From positions 1 through 64,000 of the forward strand of contig CAIUWK010000018.1 of assembly GCA_903902855.1 (NCBI GenBank): a stretch of 64,000 nt of DNA, in the 5' to 3' direction. Under the pieces are notes generated by a model, which made no database searches, was not told the DNA's origin, and saw nothing but the letters and a program-made list of their open reading frames with translations. The first letter of the stretch is position 1. Each line of letters starts with the position of its first letter. The stretch is from an uncultured Geobacter sp. Lineage in GTDB: Bacteria; Desulfobacterota; Desulfuromonadia; Geobacterales; CAIOGM01. A program made the translations under genes and the position numbers. Below, piece by piece: positions 52,015-60,829 of the stretch.

Positions 52015-53286
52015 ATGCCAGATATCGCCATCAACGCGGAACATATTGCCAAAGAGTACCGCTTGGGGACCATCAGCCACCGGCGGATCTCCAAGGACCT
52101 GCAGAGCTGGTGGGCCCGGTTCCGGGGGAGGGACGACCCCAACTCCCCCCTGGATTCACCACTTCAACGATTCAACGGTTCAACAGAGAGTGATCGTTTC
52201 TGGGCGCTGCAGGATGTCTCCTTCCAGGCGCGGGAAGGGGAGGTCATGGGGATCATCGGCCGTAACGGCGCCGGCAAGTCCACCCTGTTGAAGATCCTCT
52301 CCCGGGTCACCTCCCCCACCAGGGGGGAGATAACCGTCACCGGGCGGATCGCCAGCCTCCTGGAGGTGGGGACCGGATTCCACCCGGAGCTCACCGGCCG
52401 GGAAAATGTCTTTCTCAACGGAGCCATCCTGGGGATGAGCAAGGAGGAGGTCCGCCGGAAATTCGACGAGATCGTCGCCTTTGCCGAGGTGGAAAAGTTC
52501 ATCGATACCCCGGTGAAGCGCTACTCCTCAGGGATGTACGTCCGTCTGGCCTTCGGGGTGGCGGCCCATCTGGAGCCGGAGATCCTTATCGTGGATGAGG
52601 TTCTGGCGGTGGGGGATGCCCAGTTCCAGAAAAAGTGTATCGGCAAGATGGAGGATGTGGGGAGAGAGGGGCGGACCGTCCTCTTTGTGAGCCACAACAT
52701 GCCGGCGATTCAGAAAATGTGCAGCCGGGCCCTGCTCCTGGAGGGGGGAAGGATCAGCCTGGATGGAGAGGTGCAGGGGGTGGTCAACGCTTATCTGGCC
52801 ACCGGCGAAGGGGACTCCCTCTCCTGGGAGCGGAGCGAGTCGCCGGGGGGGGAGGCCTTTCTGCAGCGGATCTTTGTGGCCGCCCCTGACGGTTCCCCCA
52901 GAAACATCGTGGAAACAGGCGGCACTCTGCGGCTCTCGGTGACGTTCGTCATCGTCGCTCCCAGCCCCAACCTGCAGCTCAACGTGGAGCTGTTGGACGA
53001 AACCGGCAACAAGATCTTCTGCTCCGCCCCCCAGGATGCGGGGGTCGGGCTCCCCCAGCGCCCCGGCAGCTATTGTGCCGTGATCACCCTTCCTGCGGAG
53101 CTCCTCATGCCCATCAGTTACTGCATCAGAACCGTCATCTGGAAGCGGTTCGTGGGTATTCTGGACAAGAGCGAGGCGATCCGGTTTCTTCCCCACGAGA
53201 CCGAATCCCTGGCCAACAACACCCCCGGCGGCCGCACCGGGCTCATCGCCCTCAGCTGTCACTGGCAGATAGAGTCGCTGTCATGA
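52015..53286 (+). CDS. wzt: ABC transporter ATP-binding protein Wzt with C-terminal glycan-binding domain
   Basis: A 423-residue ATPase of the polysaccharide exporter. Walker A is GRNGAGKST (Lys88), the Q-loop/GTGFHPELTGREN region and signature YSSGMYVRLAFG follow, then ILIVDEVLAVGD as Walker B and FVSHNM with the switch His. Residues about 275-420 are a Wzt_C-like beta-sandwich that in O-antigen systems binds the capped chain end. Residues about 48-58 (SPLQRFNGSTE) are an in-frame 8-nt-period repeat insertion in the loop before FWALQDVSF. The insert is absent from Wzt proteins in general. Confidence 0.91.
   Translation: MPDIAINAEHIAKEYRLGTISHRRISKDLQSWWARFRGRDDPNSPLDSPLQRFNGSTESDRFWALQDVSFQAREGEVMGIIGRNGAGKSTLLKILSRVTSPTRGEITVTGRIASLLEVGTGFHPELTGRENVFLNGAILGMSKEEVRRKFDEIVAFAEVEKFIDTPVKRYSSGMYVRLAFGVAAHLEPEILIVDEVLAVGDAQFQKKCIGKMEDVGREGRTVLFVSHNMPAIQKMCSRALLLEGGRISLDGEVQGVVNAYLATGEGDSLSWERSESPGGEAFLQRIFVAAPDGSPRNIVETGGTLRLSVTFVIVAPSPNLQLNVELLDETGNKIFCSAPQDAGVGLPQRPGSYCAVITLPAELLMPISYCIRTVIWKRFVGILDKSEAIRFLPHETESLANNTPGGRTGLIALSCHWQIESLS
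52156..52188. repeat. In-frame CAACGATT repeat inside wzt
   Basis: CACTTCAACGATTCAACGGT plus TCAACA: four 8-nt units, same family as the array ending 150 nt upstream. It adds about eleven residues ahead of the nucleotide-binding core. Confidence 0.78.
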
Positions 53287-53302
53287 GGAAAGAGGAGACG
53301 CC

Positions 53303-54631
53303 ATGAAGAGCGTCATGATCTGCTCCCCCTCCTATGCCCTCCATGGCGGGGTAGAGAGCATCGTCAACGATCTTTGCCGTTATCTCCCCTCCCGGGGGTG
53401 GAATCCCGTGCTGGCCCTTGCCAAGGGGGCACGGTTCAACGACGTGGAGCGGTACCGTCAGACTCATCCGGGGCTCCCCATCATCGAACTGGACGGGACC
53501 AGGGGGACGCGCCAGGCCAGGATCGAGAGCTTGATCCGGCAGATCCGGCGAGTCCGTCCTGACGTGGTGATGAACGCCCGGATCTACGACAGCTATGCGG
53601 CCATGGCCCAGTTCAAGCAGAAAGCCGGTTCCCCCCGCTTTATTACCACCATCCGGGCCTATGAGGCCGACTACTTTCATGACGCCTGGGTCTACCGTAA
53701 CATCGTGGACCTCTGCCTGGTGAGCGGCAACATGGTGGCGGCGGCGGCCCCCCGATTCACGGGGATCGCGCCGGAACGGATCATCAGCATCCCCGGCGGG
53801 GTGCACAAACCGCTGCTCCCCGCTCTTCCCCGCACCCTCAGGTCACCGATCCGCCTGGGGTATGTGGCGAGGATCAATCAGGAGCAGAAACGGAGCCTGG
53901 ACCTCCTCCCCACCCTGGAGCGGCTGGAGCGGCTGGGGATCAGTTTTACCCTGGCCATTGCCGGTTCCGGCCCCCAGGAGGAGGAGCTGAAGTCGAGCCT
54001 GCACCGCTTCATCCGGAGCGGGCAGGTGACCTGGTACGGCTGGGTCTCCAGGGAGCGGCTCTACGAAGAGCTCTATCCGGAGATGGACTGTCTCCTCCAT
54101 TTTGCCCAGGTGGAAGGGGTGACCATCTCCCCCCGGGAGGCCATGGCCCACGGTGTGGTGCCGGTCATTTCCCGCTTTGCCGGGCTGAAATGCGAAGGGC
54201 AGTTTCTTCATGAGAAGAACTCCCTGACCTTTCCGGTGGGGGATACGGAGGGGGCCGCTGAGCATCTGCGGCGGCTGGTTCAGGAGCCGGGACTCCTCAC
54301 CCGGCTCTCGGCGGAGGCGATCCGCTCGCAGAGCGGCGTCTACGGCTTTGAGGGGAATCTGGACGCCTGGGCCGCAGCCTTTGACCGCTCCCTGGAACTT
54401 CCTCCCCTCACCGGTCCGGTTCCTGGGGGGGATTGCGCCGACAAGGGGCGGCTGGCCCGACTGGGACTCTCCCCCTGGCTGGCCCAGCGACTCCGTGATC
54501 TGACGGGGAGGCGCCCCCTCTACGATGATCCGGGGAGTGAATGGCCCACCAGCACCCGGCAGATCCCTCGGGAGACCGCCCAGGCGCTCATGGATTTTGC
54601 CCGGGAGTACGAGGCGGCACTTGACCACTGA
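53303..54631 (+). CDS. Glycosyltransferase family 4
   Basis: A 442-residue GT-B enzyme: YALHGGVESIVNDLCRYL at the N-terminus, IRLGYVARINQEQKRSLDL at the donor domain start, and EGVTISPREAMAHGVVPVISRFAG as the EX7E region (Glu at EGV and REA). The last 60 residues (GRRPLYDDPGSEWPTSTRQI) form a tail that recurs in the next gene's product. The two are therefore tandem paralogues. Clear ribosome site GAGGAGACGCC before ATG 53303. Confidence 0.86.
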   Translation: MKSVMICSPSYALHGGVESIVNDLCRYLPSRGWNPVLALAKGARFNDVERYRQTHPGLPIIELDGTRGTRQARIESLIRQIRRVRPDVVMNARIYDSYAAMAQFKQKAGSPRFITTIRAYEADYFHDAWVYRNIVDLCLVSGNMVAAAAPRFTGIAPERIISIPGGVHKPLLPALPRTLRSPIRLGYVARINQEQKRSLDLLPTLERLERLGISFTLAIAGSGPQEEELKSSLHRFIRSGQVTWYGWVSRERLYEELYPEMDCLLHFAQVEGVTISPREAMAHGVVPVISRFAGLKCEGQFLHEKNSLTFPVGDTEGAAEHLRRLVQEPGLLTRLSAEAIRSQSGVYGFEGNLDAWAAAFDRSLELPPLTGPVPGGDCADKGRLARLGLSPWLAQRLRDLTGRRPLYDDPGSEWPTSTRQIPRETAQALMDFAREYEAALDH

Positions 54632-56045
54632 TCATCGGCAAAAAAAAGGGGAGGAGAGGCCGCGCTTGCTCCTCATCTACGCCCCCACCCTCCGGACCAG
54701 CGGTGTCGGTTCCTTCACCGCAGGGCTCTGCACTCTCATGGAGGAGCGGGGGTGGGAGGTGACCGTGGGGCTGGCCTGGGGAGCCGCCTTCCATGATCCC
54801 TGCCTGTTCCGGGAGCAATACCCCGGGATCAGGACCATCCTGATGGACGGTCGGACCGGGAGCGAGGAGGGGCGGATTCAGGCGCTCTGTCGCACCATCC
54901 GGGAGGCGAACCCCCATATCCTCCTCCACAGCTGCCTCAATTCGGCCTTTGCCGCGGTCCGTCGTCTCCGCGGGAGAGGGGAGGGGAACTTCACCTTTTG
55001 CGTGGTCAATCACGGCAGTTTCCCCGAACACGCCGCAACCCTGCTGGTGAACCGGGACGTGGTGGATCAGGTGGTCTGTGTCAGCCGGTGGAGCTATCTG
55101 GCCCTCCTCTCCGGGAAGGTGACCTTCACGGCCGACCGGGTGCATCATATGCCCAACATGGTCTCCCCCCCAACCGCACCCCTCGGGAAGAGGGGGGGGG
55201 GAGCGCCGCGCATCGGCTATGCCGGTCGGCTGATGCCGGACAAGCGGTTCCGTGATATCTTCCCCTTTTTCCGGACAGTGGCTGCCACCCATCCCGATGC
55301 TGAACTCTGGATTGCCGGTGACGGCCCCTACGCCGAAGAGAGCCGCAGCTTCTGCCGGGAGTTCCCCGGACGGGTCCGCTATTGGGGAGCCGTCTCCCGG
55401 GAGGAGTTGTATCGCTCCTTCTACCCGGAGCTGGATCTCTTCGTTAATTTCTCCCCGGCGGAAGCGGGGAAGAGTCTGGCCATCTGCGAGGCCATGGCCC
55501 ACGGGGTCGTGCCGGTGGTGGCCGAATACACCGGCTTCTTCCTGGAACGGTTTGCCCTCCCCAACCGGACTGCTCTTCTTTTCCCGGTGGGGGAGAGCGG
55601 CGCAGCGGCCCGCCTGGCCGGAGCGCTGCTGGATAATCCGGTTCAGCTGCAGGCCATCTCCAGGGAGGCCCGGGAGCTGATGGCCCGGGAGTATCCGCTG
55701 GAGCTCTTTGTCCGGCAATGGGGGGAGACGCTGGAGGGGTTCCTCTCCCTGCCTCGGCTTCCCGCAGCAGGGGAGAGGAACCGGGACTCTCTGCTGGAGG
55801 GGATCAAGGAGCGGCTGCGGCGGCTCCTGGGACGGCACTTTCCCCATCGTGATCCCGGCGGAGAGTGGCCTCATTTCTCCTGCAAGAGCTGTCCGGAGCT
55901 GGTGGTGGAACTCAGGTCGGTGATGGCAAAAATGGAGCGGGACGAGCGGGAACGGGTCCTCAGTGGGGTGGGAGAGGGGGGTGCTGTGGCCCGGTTGCAG
56001 GCGGAGCTGTTGCGGGGGGACGGTGCCGTCCCCGCTGCAGGGTGA
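54621..56045 (+). CDS. Glycosyltransferase family 4, paralogue of the preceding gene
   Basis: About 474 residues. LRTSGVGSFTAGLCTLMEERGWE, PRIGYAGRLMPDKRFRDIFP and FSPAEAGKSLAICEAMAHGVVPVVAEYTG match the layout of the neighbour at 53303, as does the tail GRHFPHRDPGGEWPHFSCKS. The start is uncertain: TTG 54621 overlaps the previous gene by 11 nt; TTG 54666 has GGGGAGGAGAGG upstream and would give MLLIYAPTLRTSG. The frame is open farther left but that part has no family match. It probably adds a related sugar to that of its paralogue. Confidence 0.83.
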   Translation: MTTDHRQKKGEERPRLLLIYAPTLRTSGVGSFTAGLCTLMEERGWEVTVGLAWGAAFHDPCLFREQYPGIRTILMDGRTGSEEGRIQALCRTIREANPHILLHSCLNSAFAAVRRLRGRGEGNFTFCVVNHGSFPEHAATLLVNRDVVDQVVCVSRWSYLALLSGKVTFTADRVHHMPNMVSPPTAPLGKRGGGAPRIGYAGRLMPDKRFRDIFPFFRTVAATHPDAELWIAGDGPYAEESRSFCREFPGRVRYWGAVSREELYRSFYPELDLFVNFSPAEAGKSLAICEAMAHGVVPVVAEYTGFFLERFALPNRTALLFPVGESGAAARLAGALLDNPVQLQAISREARELMAREYPLELFVRQWGETLEGFLSLPRLPAAGERNRDSLLEGIKERLRRLLGRHFPHRDPGGEWPHFSCKSCPELVVELRSVMAKMERDERERVLSGVGEGGAVARLQAELLRGDGAVPAAG

Positions 56046-56058
56046 GGAGAGAAATCCC

Positions 56059-57087
56059 ATGGCTCCTCTTACCCTGAAACAGCGGTTGGGGGGGCTGCTC
56101 AAGGAGTGGCCCTCCTTCGAGTGGCGGCTCCGGCGCAGGCCGCTGGCCATCCGTAACCGCCGGGAGAGTCTGGAGTTCTCCCTTGACGGAGAAGGGGTCC
56201 GCTGCTGCTGGCGCTGGACCACGGACCTCCATCTCTGCCGGCTTTTTCCCTCCCTGGGGCGCCGCCTCATGGGGCGGATGCTGGGGGAGTGGCCCCTGGA
56301 GTTTGCCCCCTTGCCGGCGTGGTCCGGCGGGGGGGAGAGGCTGCCGTTACTCTCCTTCATCATCGGCCACCGGGGGAAAGAGCGCCTGGACCATCTCCTG
56401 GCCACCTTGGGGAGTATCGCGGCCCAGCTGGATGTCTCCTGTGAGTGCATCGTGGTGGAGCAGTCGCTCCGGCCGGAGCTGGCGGAACTCCTCCCGGCGT
56501 GGGTCCGCTATTGCCATACCCCCATCCCCAGTGAGGAGCACCCCTATTGCCGGTCATGGGCGTTCAATGTGGGGGGGCGACTGGCCCGGGGGGAGCTCCT
56601 CATCCTCCACGACAATGATCTGCTGATCCCCCGTGACTATGCGGCCCAGGCGTGGCGCCGTTTTCGGGAGGGGTACGAGGTGATCAACCTGAAACGTTTC
56701 ATCTTCTATCTGACCCGGGAGGCCACGCTTGGGCTGCTCCGGTCGCCCGGGACCATCCCGGTGACGGCACCTCTGTCGGTGATGCAGAACGCACAGGGGG
56801 GGGGGAGTCTGGCCGTGGGGCGGCGTTCCTATCTCGCCCTGGGTGGTTTTGACGAGTCCTTTGTGGGGTGGGGTGGGGAAGACCTGGAATTCTGGGATCG
56901 AGCGCTGACCCTCCCCCTCTGGTCCTGGGGAAGTCTCCCTCTCGTGCATCTCTGGCACCCTCCCCAGGCGGGGAAGGAGGACAAAAGCTGGGCAAACCAG
57001 GTGCTTCTGGAACAGCGGCTGGGGCTTCCCTCCCTGGAGCGAATCCGGGAGCTGGCCGCACGGAAGTTCGGTGAGCCTTTCCCATGA
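56059..57087 (+). CDS. Glycosyltransferase family 2, GT27-like galactosyltransferase domain
   Basis: A 342-residue protein. LSFIIGHRGKERLDHLLATL and CIVVEQS replace the usual GT2 start; SWAFNVGGRLARGELLILHDNDLLIP holds an AspxAsp (HDND) motif, and GGFDESFVGWGGEDLEFWDRAL is the diagnostic GWGGEDxD/E stretch of the galactosyltransferase C-terminal domain. The N-terminal 90 residues are unusual and arginine-rich (WRLRRRPLAIRNRRESLEF). ATG 56059 has GAGGAG upstream. It overlaps the next gene by ATGA at 57084-57087. Confidence 0.82.
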   Translation: MAPLTLKQRLGGLLKEWPSFEWRLRRRPLAIRNRRESLEFSLDGEGVRCCWRWTTDLHLCRLFPSLGRRLMGRMLGEWPLEFAPLPAWSGGGERLPLLSFIIGHRGKERLDHLLATLGSIAAQLDVSCECIVVEQSLRPELAELLPAWVRYCHTPIPSEEHPYCRSWAFNVGGRLARGELLILHDNDLLIPRDYAAQAWRRFREGYEVINLKRFIFYLTREATLGLLRSPGTIPVTAPLSVMQNAQGGGSLAVGRRSYLALGGFDESFVGWGGEDLEFWDRALTLPLWSWGSLPLVHLWHPPQAGKEDKSWANQVLLEQRLGLPSLERIRELAARKFGEPFP

Positions 57088-57980
57088 AAATCGTTCATCT
57101 GATCAATGCCCACAAGAATCTGCCTCAGCTGGAACGGCTCGTTGCCCGGCTGAGCCATGACAACGCCGTTTTTTTTATCCACCTGGACCGGAAAGTGGCT
57201 GATGCCGAGGTTGCCGGGGTGACTGCGGCGACTGCCCGGTACAATGTCCATTTTGTGAAGGAGCGGGTGGCGGTGGGGTGGGGGGGCTTTTCCCAGGTGG
57301 AGGCGATCCTGAACGGTCTCCGGGAGGTGCTGCAGTCGGGGATCGAGTTCGACTATCTGAATTTCTTGAGCGGCCAGGATTACCCGCTGCAGTGTAATGA
57401 CTCCCTGCTGCAGTTCCTGGAAGAGTCCCGGGGGAGTGAATTCATGGAATATTGTGAATTGTCACGGTACGGCTTCGGCACGGAACTGTATCGTTATGAG
57501 AAGTATCACCTGACGGAGAAGATACTGGTGAGCTGCACCCTGCGCCGCTGGATCGAGCGGTTCCTCAACCGGGCGCTTCCCGTGAGAACCGCGCCGTTGG
57601 GGTATCAGGTCTATGCCGGGTCATCCTGGTGGACCATTACCGCGCACTGCGCCCGCTATATCCGGGATTTTTTGGAGCGAAACAGCGAGTATGCCCGATT
57701 CTTCGCCACAACCCGGTCGGCGGATGAGATGTTTTTCCAGACTATCGTCATGAATTCCCCCTTCAGGGAGCAGGTTCTCAACAGGAATCTCCATTATCTG
57801 GACTGGTCGGAGCATGGCAGAAGCCCCAAGAGCCTGACCGGAGAGGATTTTCTCCCCATGCTGGCGTCGGGGAGATTCTTTGCCAGAAAATTCGACACGG
57901 AAACCGACGCAACGGTGCTGGATATGCTGGATGACCATCTAGCGGTGGAGAGCCGACGGTTCTCCACGGGAGAGGGATAA
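57084..57980 (+). CDS. Glycosyltransferase family 14 (beta-1,6-GlcNAc transferase-like)
   Basis: A 298-residue core-2/I-branching enzyme-like protein. VHLINAHKNLPQLERLV, FIHLDRKV, NFLSGQDYPLQ and GSSWWTITAHCARYIRDFL are all in the expected order, and RSADEMFFQTIVMNSPF is the conserved E-x3-Q-x3 region. Bacterial GT14 members transfer GlcNAc or xylose in surface glycans. Soluble, no membrane anchor seen. Confidence 0.88.
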   Translation: MKIVHLINAHKNLPQLERLVARLSHDNAVFFIHLDRKVADAEVAGVTAATARYNVHFVKERVAVGWGGFSQVEAILNGLREVLQSGIEFDYLNFLSGQDYPLQCNDSLLQFLEESRGSEFMEYCELSRYGFGTELYRYEKYHLTEKILVSCTLRRWIERFLNRALPVRTAPLGYQVYAGSSWWTITAHCARYIRDFLERNSEYARFFATTRSADEMFFQTIVMNSPFREQVLNRNLHYLDWSEHGRSPKSLTGEDFLPMLASGRFFARKFDTETDATVLDMLDDHLAVESRRFSTGEG

Positions 57981-57984
57981 GAGG

Positions 57985-59760
57985 ATGTGCGGTATCAGCG
58001 GATGGTTCCTGACGGAGGGGGGAGTTCGACACCCCGATACCCTCCCGGCCCTGGCGGAGAGCCTGGCCCACCGTGGGCCCGATGACCGGGGGTACTACCA
58101 TGACCAGGAGCGGGGAGTTGCCCTGGCCCATAACCGTCTCAGCATCATCGACCTGAGCAGCGCCGGCCATCAGCCCATGCTCAGTGACGACGGCAACACC
58201 GTCCTCGTCTACAACGGGGAACTCTACAACTTCCGGGAGCTTCGTGACCAGCTGGAACGCCGGGGGCACCGGTTTGTCTCCAGAAGCGACAGCGAGGTGG
58301 TGCTCCGGAGTTTTCAGGAATGGGGGAGCAGTTGCCTCTCCCGTTTCTGCGGGATGTTCGCCTTGGCCCTCTGGTCCCGCCGGAGCGGCACGCTCCTCCT
58401 GGCCCGGGACCACCTGGGGATGAAACCACTCTACTATACGACCCTTCCCGGCGACGGGGTGACCTTCGCCTCGGAGCTCAAGGCGTTTCTCTCCCTCCCC
58501 GGTTTCCATCCGACCATGGAGCCCACGGCGCTGCGGCAGTTTCTGGAGTTCGGCTATACCTTCGACCCCCGACTCACCTCCCTGGCCGGGGTGGCCAAGC
58601 TCCCGCCGGGGCACTACCTGGAGTGCCGCGGCGGCAGAGCGGGAGAGCCGATTCCCTACTTCACCCTCCCCTCGCCGGAGCCGTCGGACCGCCGGAGCCG
58701 GGAGGAGCGGCAGGAGGAGCTTCATGACGTCCTCTCCAGGGTGGTGGAGCAGCACCTCCTGGCCGACGTGCCGGTGGGACTCCTTCTCTCCGGGGGGCTG
58801 GACTCCAGCGTCATCGCGGCCCTGGCCTCCCGTCACGGCCGGATCACCACCATCAGCATGGGGTTTGCCGATTCCACCCTGGACGAGCGCCCCTTTGCGC
58901 GGAGTGTGAGCGACCATGTGGGTTCCGACCACCGGGAGGTGACCATTCACCCCCATGAGATCGTGGAGAGCCTGGAGTCGGTGGTCCCGGTTTTTGACGA
59001 CCTCTTTGCCGACTGGGGAACTTTTTCCACCCGTCTCCTCTACCGGAACTGCCGGGAGCAGGGGATCAAGGTGGTGCTGGTGGGGGAGGGGGCCGATGAA
59101 CTCTTCGGCGGCTACCCCATATTCCGGAAGGGGGGAGAGCTCCGGGGGCCGCGTCTCTGGCGACTCTTTCGCCTCTACCAGCGGTATGCCGGACAGCGCC
59201 ACGGCACCCAGTTTCGGGCGTTTCGGGAGATCATGGAGCGTTACCTGGAGGAGGGAGAGGGGGATCTCTTCCATGCCATCAGGCTCTTCGAGATTCGGAA
59301 CCAGATTCCCAACAACTATGTCATGAAGGTGGACAAGGGGAGCATGGCGGTGAGCGTGGAAGCCCGCTCCCCCTTCCTGGACCGCCGGGTGGCGGAGCTG
59401 GCCTGCGGGACCCCGGCCGGCTTTCTCCTGGGAGAGGGGACCAGCAAGCTGCTCCTGCGGGAGATGGCGGAGCGGTACGACCTCCTCCCCCGGGAGATCA
59501 CCCGTCGCGCCAAGTTCGGCGGCTCCATGGCCAACTCCTGGATGGACGACTCCCCCCGTTTCAGGGAGTTTAGCCGGCAGGCGATCCTGGACCCCGCCGG
59601 GTGGGTGGATGAACTGGGGCTTCGGCAGGGGATGACCGACTATTTCGACGGCCGCCGTCAGGGATACCGTTTCCCCCGGGCCGTGAGCGTTTTCCGGAAC
59701 CTGGCCTGGCGGCTCCTCCTCCTGAACCTCTGGTCCCGCCATTACCTGGGAAGAAGGTGA
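57985..59760 (+). CDS. asnB: Asparagine synthase (glutamine-hydrolysing), polysaccharide-locus type
   Basis: A 591-residue AsnB-like amidotransferase. Cys2 (after Met removal, MCGISGWF) is the glutaminase nucleophile, with the family NTN domain through RSDSEVVLRSFQEWG. The synthetase half has the PP-loop LLLSGGLDSSVIAALAS and VVLVGEGADELFGGYPIFRKG. Such genes are common in capsule and exopolysaccharide clusters, where they may amidate a sugar uronic acid or acceptor in place of aspartate; that is inference. It ends 90 nt before the next gene, the gap being a repeat array. Confidence 0.91.
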   Translation: MCGISGWFLTEGGVRHPDTLPALAESLAHRGPDDRGYYHDQERGVALAHNRLSIIDLSSAGHQPMLSDDGNTVLVYNGELYNFRELRDQLERRGHRFVSRSDSEVVLRSFQEWGSSCLSRFCGMFALALWSRRSGTLLLARDHLGMKPLYYTTLPGDGVTFASELKAFLSLPGFHPTMEPTALRQFLEFGYTFDPRLTSLAGVAKLPPGHYLECRGGRAGEPIPYFTLPSPEPSDRRSREERQEELHDVLSRVVEQHLLADVPVGLLLSGGLDSSVIAALASRHGRITTISMGFADSTLDERPFARSVSDHVGSDHREVTIHPHEIVESLESVVPVFDDLFADWGTFSTRLLYRNCREQGIKVVLVGEGADELFGGYPIFRKGGELRGPRLWRLFRLYQRYAGQRHGTQFRAFREIMERYLEEGEGDLFHAIRLFEIRNQIPNNYVMKVDKGSMAVSVEARSPFLDRRVAELACGTPAGFLLGEGTSKLLLREMAERYDLLPREITRRAKFGGSMANSWMDDSPRFREFSRQAILDPAGWVDELGLRQGMTDYFDGRRQGYRFPRAVSVFRNLAWRLLLLNLWSRHYLGRR

Positions 59761-59763
59761 ATG

Positions 59764-59851
59764 GTGAAAGGTTAGGGGTCAGGGGTTAGAGGTTAGGGGT
59801 GAGAGGTTAGGGGTGAGGGGTTAGGGGTGAGGGGTTGGGGTGAGGGGTGAA
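59764..59851. repeat. GGTTAGG/GGGTGAG 7-nt-period array between asnB and a glycosyltransferase
   Basis: About twelve units of GGTTAGG, GGTCAGG and GGGTGAG fill the gap and run into the start region of the next gene; GAGGGGTGAA just before ATG 59852 may serve as its ribosome site. Same broad family as the array at 26933. Confidence 0.8.
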
Positions 59852-60829
59852 ATGGTCATGGTGGAGGGGTTGGTCAGCACCATAATCCCGGTTTTTAATC
59901 GTCCTCGGCTGCTGGGGGAGGCGGTGGCCAGCGTTCTGGCCCAGAGCTGGCGCCCTCTGGAGATTATCATCGTGGATGACGGCTCCACCGACGATACCCC
60001 TCAGGTGGCTGCCGACCTTGCCAGGAGCAATCCCGCTGAAATCCGGCTCATCCGCAAGACCAATGCCGGTCCGGGTCCGGCCCGGGAGGCGGGGAGGCTG
60101 GCGGCCAGGGGGGAGTTCATCCAGTATCTGGACAGCGACGACCTCCTGCTCCCCGACAAGTTCCTGCTTCAGGTGACGGGGTTAAGGAGCTCACCGGAGT
60201 GCGGGGTCTCCTACGGGATGACCCGCTTCGTGGGGGAGGGGGAAGAGCCGCAAGATATCCCCTGGAAGCGGACCGGGGAGCGGCTGGAGAGGATGTTCCC
60301 CTCCATGCTGGCCTCACGCTGGTGGGGGACTTCCACCCCCCTCTACCGGAGAAGCGTGCTGGATAAAGCCGGGCCCTGGCTCTCCCTGGTGAACGAGGAA
60401 GACTGGGAGTATGACTGCCGTATCGCAGCCCAGGGGGTCCGTCTGCAGCAGGTCACGCAGTTCGTCTCAACGGAGCGGGATCATGGCGGAAGCCGGCTCA
60501 GTCGGGGAGGCTCCCAAGATCCGGCCAAGCTCCGCTCCCGGGTCCGGGCTCATGCCCTGATCCTGGCGCATGCCCAGGGAGCCGGTATTACCCATGAGGT
60601 GGCCGAGATGCGGCGCTTTGCCCGGGAACTGTTCCTCCTCTGCCGCCAGTGCGGCGCCGCAGGGCTCCCCCGGGAGTCGGCGGAGTTGTTCGCCCTGGCG
60701 CGCCGGGCATCGGGCCCAAAACGGGGCGAGGCCCGGGATTTTCGTCTGTATGGGCTCCTGACCCGGCTCTTCGGCTGGAGCGCCATGGGGAGACTCTTTT
60801 GCCTTCTGGACAGGATGAGGCCTCGATGA
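59852..60829 (+). CDS. Glycosyltransferase family 2
   Basis: A 325-residue GT2: VSTIIPVFNRPRLLGEAV, IVDDGSTDDTPQVAADL, the DxD motif in IQYLDSDDLLLPDKF, and VNEEDWEYDCRIA as the acceptor-base region. The start is ATG 59852 (ATG 59858 also possible); the repeat array upstream provides the only ribosome-site-like sequence. It overlaps the next gene by ATGA at 60826-60829. Confidence 0.87.
   Translation: MVMVEGLVSTIIPVFNRPRLLGEAVASVLAQSWRPLEIIIVDDGSTDDTPQVAADLARSNPAEIRLIRKTNAGPGPAREAGRLAARGEFIQYLDSDDLLLPDKFLLQVTGLRSSPECGVSYGMTRFVGEGEEPQDIPWKRTGERLERMFPSMLASRWWGTSTPLYRRSVLDKAGPWLSLVNEEDWEYDCRIAAQGVRLQQVTQFVSTERDHGGSRLSRGGSQDPAKLRSRVRAHALILAHAQGAGITHEVAEMRRFARELFLLCRQCGAAGLPRESAELFALARRASGPKRGEARDFRLYGLLTRLFGWSAMGRLFCLLDRMRPR

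Noticed and set aside
51807-52193. Open frame of repeated Asn/Thr/Phe residues before and into wzt
   Set aside because: Product of the 8-nt array read through into another frame of wzt.
54588-56450. Long open frame (620 codons) on the minus strand
   Set aside because: Shadow of the GT4 and GT27-like genes on the plus strand, which have clear family motifs.
57778-59742. Long open frame (654 codons) on the minus strand
   Set aside because: Antisense shadow of the GC-rich asnB and GT14 genes; low-complexity Pro/Gly/His composition and no motif.
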